From Clostridia bacterium (GTDB lineage Bacteria; Bacillota; Clostridia; Christensenellales; Aristaeellaceae): DNA of 6,284 bases. Where the stretch lies: contig JAFSZW010000130.1 of NCBI GenBank assembly GCA_017458865.1, forward strand, positions 1-6,284, in the 5' to 3' direction. A program made the translations under genes and the position numbers. Positions 1-5,834 of the stretch are shown piece by piece. Position 1 is the stretch's first letter; each line of letters starts with the position of its first letter. The notes below the pieces were generated by a model. That model was not told the origin of the DNA. It searched no databases and saw only the letters and a program-made list of their open reading frames with translations.

Positions 1-2106
1 AAGACGGTTGACATTGAAGATCACAAGGTCATCAATATCACCCTGACCGATGATCGGGGAGGCCATCAGACCGGCATAAATGCCCTGATTTGCGGTCTTG
101 CTTGAGTACTTGGCCTTGGCAGTTGTCTGGTATTCCCACACAGTCTCACCTGTCAGCGCATTGATCTTGAACAGGGACTGGACCCGGCTCTTCTGCGTCT
201 TGTTGACCACCGTACCGGTATACAGGAACACGCCCTCGCTTGTTTCCTCAATCGCAATGGATGCCAGGACGGAATCACCCATATCCCTTGCCCAGACACA
301 CTGCATCGTGTTCATATCCAGGCACTGGAGAGATCCGGCCAGATCTCCGAAATAGATGTAATTTCCATACACAGATACGCTGGCTGGAATACCCTGCGTC
401 GCCTTCTGCAGCTTCGTCGTGTATCCGTATTCCACATCGGACGGATTCACCGTAATGATCCCGTTCTTGAGGTCGAACTGTGTATTCATGCCAACCGTGT
501 AGATCATTCCGTTGGCATCGGAATAGATCAGCGTATCCGAGGTCGTCTCTACGATCGGTGAGGAGTTGACGCCATGCGTCTTGCCCTCAGCAATGGTGTT
601 GAGACTGGTCATGAATCTCAGCATCTTCTGATCAAGCAGACTGTAAACGCGCAGTCCGGCATTGACCTTGTAATTACCCACTGTTTCTGCAGACTGTCCA
701 ACATAGAGCAGCGGATAGCCATACGGGTTTACGCTGGCCGTAACAGACATCGGCACCTCAACCGTAATGGCCGGACGTGTAGCGCTCATCGTATCGAGAT
801 CAAAGAAGTAGATCTTGCCGTCGGCAGACGGAACAATGACTTCCTTGAGACCGCTTGTCGTGCGGTAATTATCCGAGATGTTCATCATCTCACGGATATT
901 CTTATACCACTTGACAATGATTGGCTGAGATCCAAAGCCAAAGCCAGTGAAGGTATCAAGACGCATCGTACGGATGGTCTTAAGCAGCTGGAGCTCACCC
1001 ATCTCCACCTTTGCAGCCGTGGCAGACGCGTTCTGACGCTGCGGACCACCGCGGAAGGTCAACACACCGTTCATCTCTGAGTACTTGCTCGGGTCGCCCA
1101 TGGAGACAAAGCCCATACGGGAATAGCTTTCCTGCTGCGTCCCGTTAACACCGACAAAGCTGGTCTTGAGAACCTTATCCGGCATCGTGCTCTCCACTGC
1201 GCCTGCCGACAGAATCTGATAGGGTACCGGTGTCGGGGTAGGCGTCGGCGTGGGCGTCGGTGTCGGCGTGGGTGTCGGGGTAGGCGTCGGGCTCGGCGTT
1301 GGTGTCGGACTCGGCGTCGGGGTAGGCGTCGGTGTCGGCGTGGGCGTCGGTGTCGGCGTCGGGGTAGGCGTCGGAGTCGGCGTGGGGCTCGGCGTAGGCG
1401 TCGGGCTCGGTGTCGGACTCGGCGAAGGTGTCGGCGTCGGTTTCACCGTCGGCCTGATCGTCGGTACGGCAGTTGTCGTAATACCACTCTGCGTGCTCGT
1501 AGAACCACCCCTGATGAAATCAAGGATATTCTGTGCCTGGGCTGTTGACGGCTTTTCAGTCGCAACAGCGGCCGTCGGCGTCGGGCTTGGTGTAAGTGTC
1601 GGCGTCGGGCTCGGGGTCGGCGTTGGTGTCGGAGTGGGTGTAGGCGTCGGGGTTGGCGTCGGCGTCGGAGTCGGCGATGGTGTCGGACTCGGTGTCGGTG
1701 TCGGCGTCGGGGTTGGCGTCGGTGTCGGCGTCGGGGATGCCGTTGGCGTCGGCGTCGGCCAGATCCGCCACATCAGCTCTTCCCTCTGCGTTGGGAAAAC
1801 AATCCAGCCCAGAACAACAGCAGCCATTGCCAGTACGAGCAGGACGATCACAGCGACCAGAAGACCTGTATGTCCCTTCTTCTTTTTCCGATGGCGATCC
1901 TCTCTTTCCTCATAATCATAACGATCGTCATCTTCTTCAAAGCTGCGGACATTCGACGGGCGCGGAGGATTATGACTCTCATACACATCCCGTCTTGCAG
2001 CAGCCTGAATATTGTCAATACCGCTCGATTCCGGGCTCCTTACCGGTTCATTTTCCAATGACCGTCTTCTTCTCCTGGGAGCCTGAGATTTATCCCGGTC
2101 GTCCAA
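1..2106 (-). CDS. Membrane-anchored PQQ-like beta-propeller protein with Thr-Pro-rich linkers (C-terminus beyond window)
   Basis: Open for 702 codons to the left edge, where it is cut. I chose the TTG at 2106-2104 because GAGGTG (2118-2113) lies 6 nt upstream; an in-frame stop at 2124-2122 leaves only a GTG at 2115 as an alternative. Residues 1-79 are charged and probably disordered, with five consecutive Arg near the start. KKKK (74-77) precedes one hydrophobic helix (about 80-104), so positive-inside logic puts the N-terminus in the cytoplasm and the rest outside. Two Thr/Ser-Pro tracts (117-178 and 223-293) flank a 44-residue spacer. From about 296 on there are repeated blades typical of the PQQ/quinoprotein-like propeller family: DGKIYFFDLDT (near 429), DANGMIY (near 530), a blade at 583-605 ending in QCVW, and FKINALTGETVW (646-657). 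Such propellers often serve as binding scaffolds; no catalytic residues or cofactor site can be assigned. Substrate and partner are unknown. Architecture is well supported, function is not. Confidence 0.8.
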   Translation of the reverse strand, partial: MDDRDKSQAPRRRRRSLENEPVRSPESSGIDNIQAAARRDVYESHNPPRPSNVRSFEEDDDRYDYEEREDRHRKKKKGHTGLLVAVIVLLVLAMAAVVLGWIVFPTQREELMWRIWPTPTPTASPTPTPTPTPTPTPTPSPTPSPTPTPTPTPTPTPTPTPTPTPSPTPTLTPSPTPTAAVATEKPSTAQAQNILDFIRGGSTSTQSGITTTAVPTIRPTVKPTPTPSPSPTPSPTPTPSPTPTPTPTPTPTPTPTPTPTPTPTPSPTPTPSPTPTPTPTPTPTPTPTPTPTPVPYQILSAGAVESTMPDKVLKTSFVGVNGTQQESYSRMGFVSMGDPSKYSEMNGVLTFRGGPQRQNASATAAKVEMGELQLLKTIRTMRLDTFTGFGFGSQPIIVKWYKNIREMMNISDNYRTTSGLKEVIVPSADGKIYFFDLDTMSATRPAITVEVPMSVTASVNPYGYPLLYVGQSAETVGNYKVNAGLRVYSLLDQKMLRFMTSLNTIAEGKTHGVNSSPIVETTSDTLIYSDANGMIYTVGMNTQFDLKNGIITVNPSDVEYGYTTKLQKATQGIPASVSVYGNYIYFGDLAGSLQCLDMNTMQCVWARDMGDSVLASIAIEETSEGVFLYTGTVVNKTQKSRVQSLFKINALTGETVWEYQTTAKAKYSSKTANQGIYAGLMASPIIGQGDIDDLVIFNVNRL
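1225..1440 (-). repeat. Thr/Ser-Pro dipeptide repeat tract 2 (hexanucleotide microsatellite-like)
   Basis: This stretch encodes about 35 consecutive Pro-Thr or Pro-Ser dipeptides (residues 223-293, then a Val), just before the propeller domain. At DNA level it is a degenerate 6-bp repeat, CCGACG and close variants on the coding strand, with synonymous third-base changes. The variation suggests selection on the protein sequence as well as repeat expansion. Such rigid, extended Pro/Thr linkers commonly hold surface domains away from the membrane and can be O-glycosylated; that role is inferred here. Confidence 0.9.
1573..1758 (-). repeat. Thr/Ser-Pro dipeptide repeat tract 1 (hexanucleotide microsatellite-like)
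   Basis: This stretch encodes 31 dipeptides (residues 117-178), mostly Pro-Thr with four Pro-Ser and single Ala-Ser and Leu-Thr interruptions. It starts immediately after the WRIW segment that follows the transmembrane helix. Like tract 2 it is a degenerate hexamer repeat in frame with the protein, so gain or loss of whole units would change linker length without a frameshift. Confidence 0.9.
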
Positions 2107-2112
2107 TATACA

Positions 2113-2118
2113 CACCTC
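2113..2118 (-). promoter_or_regulatory. Shine-Dalgarno site selecting the TTG start
   Basis: GAGGTG on the minus strand is 6 nt from the TTG at 2106-2104. It is the main reason for choosing this unusual start over the GTG at 2115, which is itself part of the ribosome-binding sequence and has no good site upstream. Confidence 0.75.
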
Positions 2119-2142
2119 ATTTCAGAAACTTCAGTATCTGTC

Positions 2143-2171
2143 ATTATACATGATTCTACGTCAATACTCAA
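2143..2171 (-). promoter_or_regulatory. Sigma-A type promoter for the beta-propeller gene
   Basis: On the minus strand TTGAGT (2171-2166) is separated by 17 nt from a perfect TATAAT (2148-2143). Transcription would start near 2136, giving a leader of about 30 nt before the TTG start. The -10 and spacing are consensus; the -35 matches the first four bases of TTGACA. Confidence 0.75.
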
Positions 2172-2228
2172 CATTTTCTTTGATTTTTTTACATATTGCC
2201 GGATTATACTCATTTTCAGAACAGCCTG

Positions 2229-2254
2229 AAATGCAGCTTGAACGCTGCATTTTT
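2229..2254 (+). terminator. Hairpin with short T-run, possible intrinsic terminator
   Basis: AAATGCAGC (2229-2237) and GCTGCATTT (2244-2252) form a perfect 9-bp stem around a 6-nt loop, and the T-run spans 2250-2254. Form and polarity suit a plus-strand terminator, but no plus-strand gene lies upstream in the window. It could end an unseen short RNA, insulate the VanW promoter from antisense transcripts, or be a degenerate regulatory element. The run has only five T, three of them inside the stem. Confidence 0.4.
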
Positions 2255-2357
2255 GCAGTCAGCCCGGCTGCGCGATCATGGAAAAACAGAGGATAATTCA
2301 CAACTCAGGGTGCTGACCTGCATGCGCGCCGCTCACGCTTCCTTTTTCTATAGCCTC

Positions 2358-2386
2358 TTGCAAATTTAAAAAAAGGAGCATATAAT
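2358..2386 (+). promoter_or_regulatory. Sigma-A type promoter for the VanW-family gene
   Basis: TTGCAA (2358-2363), a 17-nt spacer and a perfect TATAAT (2381-2386) form a near-consensus vegetative promoter. Predicted transcription start is near 2393, giving a leader of about 53 nt that contains the hairpin at 2413-2431 and the Shine-Dalgarno site at 2436-2440. Confidence 0.8.
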
Positions 2387-2412
2387 GCAACTCGTTTCAA
2401 ACAAACAGAAAT

Positions 2413-2431
2413 CCGGCTGCACATCAGCCGG
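2413..2431 (+). promoter_or_regulatory. 5'-leader hairpin next to the VanW ribosome-binding site
   Basis: CCGGCTG (2413-2419) and CAGCCGG (2425-2431) form a perfect GC-rich 7-bp stem with a 5-nt loop, ending 4 nt before GGAGG. No T-run follows, so it is not an intrinsic terminator. It could stabilise the mRNA 5' end or affect ribosome access; either role is inferred. Confidence 0.45.
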
Positions 2432-2435
2432 TTAC

Positions 2436-2440
2436 GGAGG
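2436..2440 (+). promoter_or_regulatory. Shine-Dalgarno site for the GTG start of the VanW gene
   Basis: GGAGG lies 5 nt upstream of the GTG at 2446 and fixes that codon as the start. The encoded N-terminus (MKRISLLIVA) then reads directly into a signal peptide, which supports the choice. Confidence 0.85.
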
Positions 2441-2445
2441 CCTTC

Positions 2446-3504
2446 GTGAAAAGAATATCCTTATTAATCGTTGCCTGCCTTTTCCTGGCAGCTTTTTCGA
2501 CCGGATTTGCGGACGATACCGGCAATGATTTCTGTTTCAATTACTTTATGGAAAATGCCGTAAACGGCATGCCCAAAATACTGTATACCGGTATCACCAA
2601 ATCCTCCCTGGCCATGAGAAGCAAGCCGGACCGCGAAAGTGATCCGGTCGGCACCCTGAACGAGCGGTCCGTTGTCAATATTTTCGGTTTCGATCAGACA
2701 TGGCTGTACTGCTGGAATGAAAATGTCGGCGTGTACTACCTGATCCGCCAGACTGTTGACGTTGATACAAAAATTGGGGCAGAGACGCCTGCGTATGGCG
2801 TGATCCCGAACCGATATGTCGCCAGAACTGCCGTCAATACTGCGCTGTATTCATCCCCGAGCAAAGCATCCGACGTGGTTTTCGAAATCAAGGAAGGATC
2901 CCGGTTCTCTTTCTGGATGATCAAAGATGGATGGGCAATCGTGCCATATCGCCGTCTGGTCGGCTATGTCTACCTTGGCGATCTGTGTGATCTTGAACCC
3001 GTCTCGCCTTCAATAGACTATGCGCAGGACGGCGATATCATTTCCGTTTTCACCACATTTTACTCCGTCAAACAGACTGAGCTGAACATCGGCCGAATGG
3101 AAAACATCCGGGTTGGCTGTTCATACATCAACAATGTCTATGAACCCGGTCAGCAGTTCAATTTCAATGAGATTGCCGGTCCATACCGCCGCAATCGCGG
3201 GTATATGCCCTCGCCCGTGCTTGTCGGCGGCGATACGGTTGCCGGTTACGGTGGCGGCACCTGCCAGGTCAGCACAACGCTCTACAATGCGCTGCTGCAG
3301 CTTGGCGACGGCATAGAAATCATCTGGCGCAGACCTCACGGTCCAAGTGGTGCATCCTATGCGCCGCACGGTGTAGATGCTGCCGTCGGTGCCACAAACC
3401 TTAATCTGATTTTTGCAGATGCCTTTGATTTCCCCATCGAGATTGACTCAACCGCCCTCAACGGCGCACTCTGCATCTGTATCCGCAAAGCATCTGCCCA
3501 ATAA
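2446..3504 (+). CDS. Secreted VanW-family protein with two SH3-like domains
   Basis: 352 residues from a GTG start with a strong ribosome-binding site. Residues 1-22 form a signal peptide (MKRI, hydrophobic core, likely cleavage after GFA at 20-22), so the mature protein is probably exported. Two segments resemble bacterial SH3 (SH3b) folds: about 52-100 (AMRSKPDRESDPVGTL) and 131-181 (ALYSSPSKASDVV, ending GYVYLGDL). The C-terminal VanW domain spans about 200-348 and has the family hallmarks: FTTFY (202-206), YEPGQQFNFNEIAGPY (232-247), RGYMPSPVLVGG (251-262), the GYGGGTCQVSTTLYNA core (267-282) with Cys273, RRPHGPSGASYAPHGVDA (295-312) and FPIEI (329-333). VanW was named from a vancomycin-resistance cluster, but its biochemical role is unsettled; homologues are widespread in Clostridia outside resistance loci. 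SH3b modules commonly bind cell-wall peptides, so an envelope role is inferred. Nothing here indicates glycopeptide resistance: no vanA-, vanH- or vanX-like gene is present. Confidence 0.88.
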   Translation: MKRISLLIVACLFLAAFSTGFADDTGNDFCFNYFMENAVNGMPKILYTGITKSSLAMRSKPDRESDPVGTLNERSVVNIFGFDQTWLYCWNENVGVYYLIRQTVDVDTKIGAETPAYGVIPNRYVARTAVNTALYSSPSKASDVVFEIKEGSRFSFWMIKDGWAIVPYRRLVGYVYLGDLCDLEPVSPSIDYAQDGDIISVFTTFYSVKQTELNIGRMENIRVGCSYINNVYEPGQQFNFNEIAGPYRRNRGYMPSPVLVGGDTVAGYGGGTCQVSTTLYNALLQLGDGIEIIWRRPHGPSGASYAPHGVDAAVGATNLNLIFADAFDFPIEIDSTALNGALCICIRKASAQ

Positions 3505-3514
3505 TCCGACAGTC

Positions 3515-3543
3515 AAAAAGAAGCGCATCCGCGCTTCTTTTTT
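3515..3543. terminator. Bidirectional intrinsic terminator between the VanW gene and recN
   Basis: AAAAAGAAGCGC (3515-3526) and its complement at 3531-3542 form a perfect 12-bp stem with a 4-nt loop. The outer arms are A-run and T-run, so a U-tract follows the GC core on either strand. It lies 10 nt after the VanW stop and overlaps the recN stop codon (3544-3542), so it can end both convergent transcripts. Confidence 0.88.
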
Positions 3544-5293
3544 ATTTGCTCTCATGATCCACCGCTGCCCTGAGAACAGCTTTGCGTGCATCTGCATCAC
3601 TGAGCATCTGGCCGGCATGCCGCATGCTGCTCTCGCTCTCAACATCTGCACCTCCAACCATTCTGGCCAGTTCAGCAATCCGCTGTTCACGCGTCAGCTT
3701 GGTTACCTCCGTATGCGTGGCACCGTTTTCATCGAACTTGCGGACCAGGAACTGCTCATCTGCCATGGCCGCAATCTGCGGCAGATGGGACACGCAGATC
3801 ACCTGATGATGATCCCCGATTTCAGACATCTTCTCAGCCACGACCTGAGCCATTCTGCCACTGATGCCCGTATCAATCTCATCGAATACCATGCTGCGCG
3901 GTATGCCGGGTTTCTGCGCAGAAAGGTTCTTGAGTGCCAGCATGATTCTGGACAGCTCGCCGCCGGATGCCACTTTGGCCAGCGGTTTGAGCGGCTGTCC
4001 CAGGTTTGCACAAAACATCATCTCAGCCTGGTCATAACCGTTTGCCGAGAAACGCTGTTCAATGCGTTCCCCTTCACGAAGTGTCCCAAAGGAAATGGTG
4101 ATTCTGGCATGCTTCATGCCGAGGTCATGGAGCTGCTCCTCCATCTTTGCCTCAAACACACTGGCTGCCTCATGCCGTTTCTGCGAAAGCTGTCTCGAGC
4201 GTTCCAGGAGCTTTTTCCCATATGTCCTGTAGCTCTTTTCAAGGTTTTCGATCTGCTCCTCAGCACTGTCAAGCTCACCAAGTTCGCCGGCAATCTTATC
4301 CCGGTAGGCAATCATCTCATTTGTCGTTGACCCGTACTTCCGGGACAGACGACGCAGCTGGTCTATTCTGCCTTCCACATACTCCGCCTCACTCGTATCG
4401 AACGTGCTCGCATCCCTCAGCTTTTCCAGTTCCCCTGCGGCATCTTCCAGTTCATAACCGAGCCCGGTGATCCGATTATGAACCTTTTCATATTCCTCGC
4501 TGTACCCGGTTATCGTCGATAGCGTATGGAGGCACTCCCTGACCAGTTCCACAGCCGTGCTGCTGCCGTCCGGATTGCTGGCAAGCATGGAGCATGCCTC
4601 ATCCAGCGCACTCCGGATCTTGCCGGAATTGCGGAAAAAGACCTTTTTCTGCTCCAGCTCCTCTTCCTCGCCCGCCGTCAGGTTCGCATTCTGCAGTTCC
4701 TCCAGCTGAAACCGCAGCATATCCTTGCGCTGTTCACGCTCAGAGACCGTTCTGCGGTACTTGGCCAGTTTGAGCGCAGCACCATGCCACTCCTCAAACG
4801 CAGCAGATGTTTGGGCCAGCAGTGGTTCAATCTCATCTGCAGCAAACTGATCCAGATAGGACAGATGATTGGCCGCATCCAGCAGCAGCTGATGCTCGTG
4901 CTGGCCATGAATATCCAGCAGCTGATCCGATATCCGTCTCAGCATCTGCAGCGGCAAAATCACACCGTTAACCCGGCAGATATTCCGGCCTGTGCTCATC
5001 AGTTCGCGGGATACGGACAGCATTCCCTCATCCTGTGGAATCTCAAGCTCACCCAGTGCCTTCTGGACAGCAACGTTTTCAGTAATATCAAAGACAGCCT
5101 CAACGACTGCCTTGTTCTTTCCGTTTGCAATCAGGTCGCGGTCCGCACGCTCACCCAGTACGAGATTGACCGCATCCACCACAATGGACTTGCCTGCACC
5201 CGTTTCGCCCGTCAGAACATTCATCCCGCCGGAAAACTCAATGAGCACCTCATCAATCAGCGCAAGATTATGAATGCCAAGCTGCAGCAGCAT
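3542..5293 (-). CDS. recN: DNA repair protein RecN
   Basis: 583 residues, close to the usual RecN length of about 550-570. RecN is a cytoplasmic SMC-like ATPase that acts early in recombinational repair of double-strand breaks, tethering DNA ends. The N-terminal half-ATPase has IHNLALIDEV (7-16), Walker A GETGAGKS (29-36) and the RecN-typical DIHGQHEH motif (127-134). A charged, helical coiled-coil region runs from about 155 to 390. The C-terminal half-ATPase has the ABC signature SGGELSR (443-449), Walker B with catalytic Glu in MVFDEIDTGISG (468-479) and the switch His in CVSHLPQIAAMAD (500-512). All ATPase motifs are intact. The ATG is preceded by AGGTGAGG (5303-5296) and lies 36 nt after argR, so the two are probably co-transcribed. 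Its 3' end abuts the shared terminator. I see no obvious LexA box at its start. Identification is very secure. Confidence 0.98.
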   Translation of the reverse strand: MLLQLGIHNLALIDEVLIEFSGGMNVLTGETGAGKSIVVDAVNLVLGERADRDLIANGKNKAVVEAVFDITENVAVQKALGELEIPQDEGMLSVSRELMSTGRNICRVNGVILPLQMLRRISDQLLDIHGQHEHQLLLDAANHLSYLDQFAADEIEPLLAQTSAAFEEWHGAALKLAKYRRTVSEREQRKDMLRFQLEELQNANLTAGEEEELEQKKVFFRNSGKIRSALDEACSMLASNPDGSSTAVELVRECLHTLSTITGYSEEYEKVHNRITGLGYELEDAAGELEKLRDASTFDTSEAEYVEGRIDQLRRLSRKYGSTTNEMIAYRDKIAGELGELDSAEEQIENLEKSYRTYGKKLLERSRQLSQKRHEAASVFEAKMEEQLHDLGMKHARITISFGTLREGERIEQRFSANGYDQAEMMFCANLGQPLKPLAKVASGGELSRIMLALKNLSAQKPGIPRSMVFDEIDTGISGRMAQVVAEKMSEIGDHHQVICVSHLPQIAAMADEQFLVRKFDENGATHTEVTKLTREQRIAELARMVGGADVESESSMRHAGQMLSDADARKAVLRAAVDHESK

Positions 5294-5329
5294 ACCCTCA
5301 CCTCACATCAGGCCATTGTCACGTTCCAC

Positions 5330-5830
5330 TCAGGGTTCATTCGGCTCATCGGCGTCATACGCGTCATCCTCAACAATTCCGGTCATATCGCGAATCCTGC
5401 CAAGGATCACGTTGACTGCCTCATCTGACCGGGCAATTACCAGAATGGTATTGTCACCGGCAATCGTTCCCAGAATCTCGCGCCACTCAAGGTTATCAAG
5501 CACCTCGCCCACAACATGCGCACTGCCGGACAGCGTGCGAATCACGATCAGGTTCTTTGCATGGCTGATGTCGAAAATACCGTCCTTCAGCATCCGGATA
5601 AAGCGTCCCTGTGTGTTCTGTCCTTCCTCCGACGGCATGATGGCATACTGATACTTTCCGTTCCTTGAAAGCGTCTTGTACAGCTGCATTTCCTTGATAT
5701 CCCGGCAGACTGTGGCCTGGGTCACCTTGTATCCTTCCTTGTGGATCGCATGTGCCAGTTCCGCCTGGGTACCAATCGACTGTGTTTCGATAATCCGTCG
5801 GATTAAATCTTGTCTTTCTGCCTTATTCAT
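5330..5830 (-). CDS. argR: Arginine repressor ArgR
   Basis: 166 residues, slightly longer than the usual 149-156. ArgR (AhrC in Bacillus) is a hexameric transcription factor that binds ARG boxes with arginine as co-effector, repressing biosynthesis and sometimes activating catabolism. The N-terminal winged helix-turn-helix spans about 1-65: IRRIIETQSIGTQAEL (10-25), then the recognition helix KVTQATVCRDIKEMQL (35-50). The C-terminal oligomerisation and arginine-binding domain spans about 78-150 and includes LIVIRTLSGSAHVVG (94-108), LDNLEW (111-116) and GTIAGDNTILVIA (121-133). Two details differ from the commonest sequence: Cys42 stands where most relatives have Ser in the VSRDI motif, and the arginine-binding GDDT motif reads GDNT (125-128). 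An acidic tail (about 154-166) extends beyond the usual end. It lies 72 nt after nadK and 36 nt before recN. No canonical Shine-Dalgarno site is at ideal distance; purine-rich GAGACG sits just upstream of the ATG. Identification is secure. Confidence 0.95.
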   Translation of the reverse strand: MNKAERQDLIRRIIETQSIGTQAELAHAIHKEGYKVTQATVCRDIKEMQLYKTLSRNGKYQYAIMPSEEGQNTQGRFIRMLKDGIFDISHAKNLIVIRTLSGSAHVVGEVLDNLEWREILGTIAGDNTILVIARSDEAVNVILGRIRDMTGIVEDDAYDADEPNEP

Positions 5831-5834
5831 ACGT

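Larger units (their letters stand above)
2107..2445. other. Divergent intergenic region
   Basis: This 339-bp gap separates the minus-strand propeller gene from the plus-strand VanW gene. It holds two outward-facing promoters whose -10 boxes are about 230 bp apart, a hairpin followed by a short T-run at 2229-2254, an imperfect inverted repeat around the VanW-side promoter (2337-2379), and a hairpin just before the VanW ribosome-binding site (2413-2431). No long ORF, tRNA or other known RNA family was recognised. The only plausible small ORF starts at 2385 and runs into the VanW gene. Confidence 0.9.

Noticed and set aside
1225..1758. Possible CRISPR or tandem-repeat array
   Set aside because: The unit is 6 bp with no spacers and encodes in-frame Pro-Thr linkers, so it is a coding microsatellite.
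1250..1915. Plus-strand 221-codon ORF encoding Gly-Val repeats
   Set aside because: It is the antisense reading of the Thr-Pro tracts; the minus-strand frame has a start, ribosome-binding site, membrane helix and recognisable propeller, while this one has none.
2446..2511. Lipoprotein signal (Cys at residue 11, context LIVAC) in the VanW protein
   Set aside because: The Cys comes too early; the hydrophobic core continues past it, and cleavage after residue 22 fits a standard signal peptide better.
2446..3504. Vancomycin-resistance locus
   Set aside because: VanW-domain proteins are common outside van clusters, and no ligase, dehydrogenase, dipeptidase or VanRS-like gene is present.
3413..4330. 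Plus-strand 305-codon ORF opposite recN
   Set aside because: It overlaps the end of the VanW gene and lies antisense to recN, whose motifs are fully conserved; its translation has no recognisable domain.
4526..5428. Plus-strand 300-codon ORF opposite recN and argR
   Set aside because: Antisense to two well-identified genes, with no ribosome-binding site or domain that I can see; a shadow of codon bias.
5818..5832. ARG-box half-site near the argR start (TATGAATAAG)
   Set aside because: It is the start codon region itself (Met-Asn-Lys), only a half-site, and has no partner at the right spacing.
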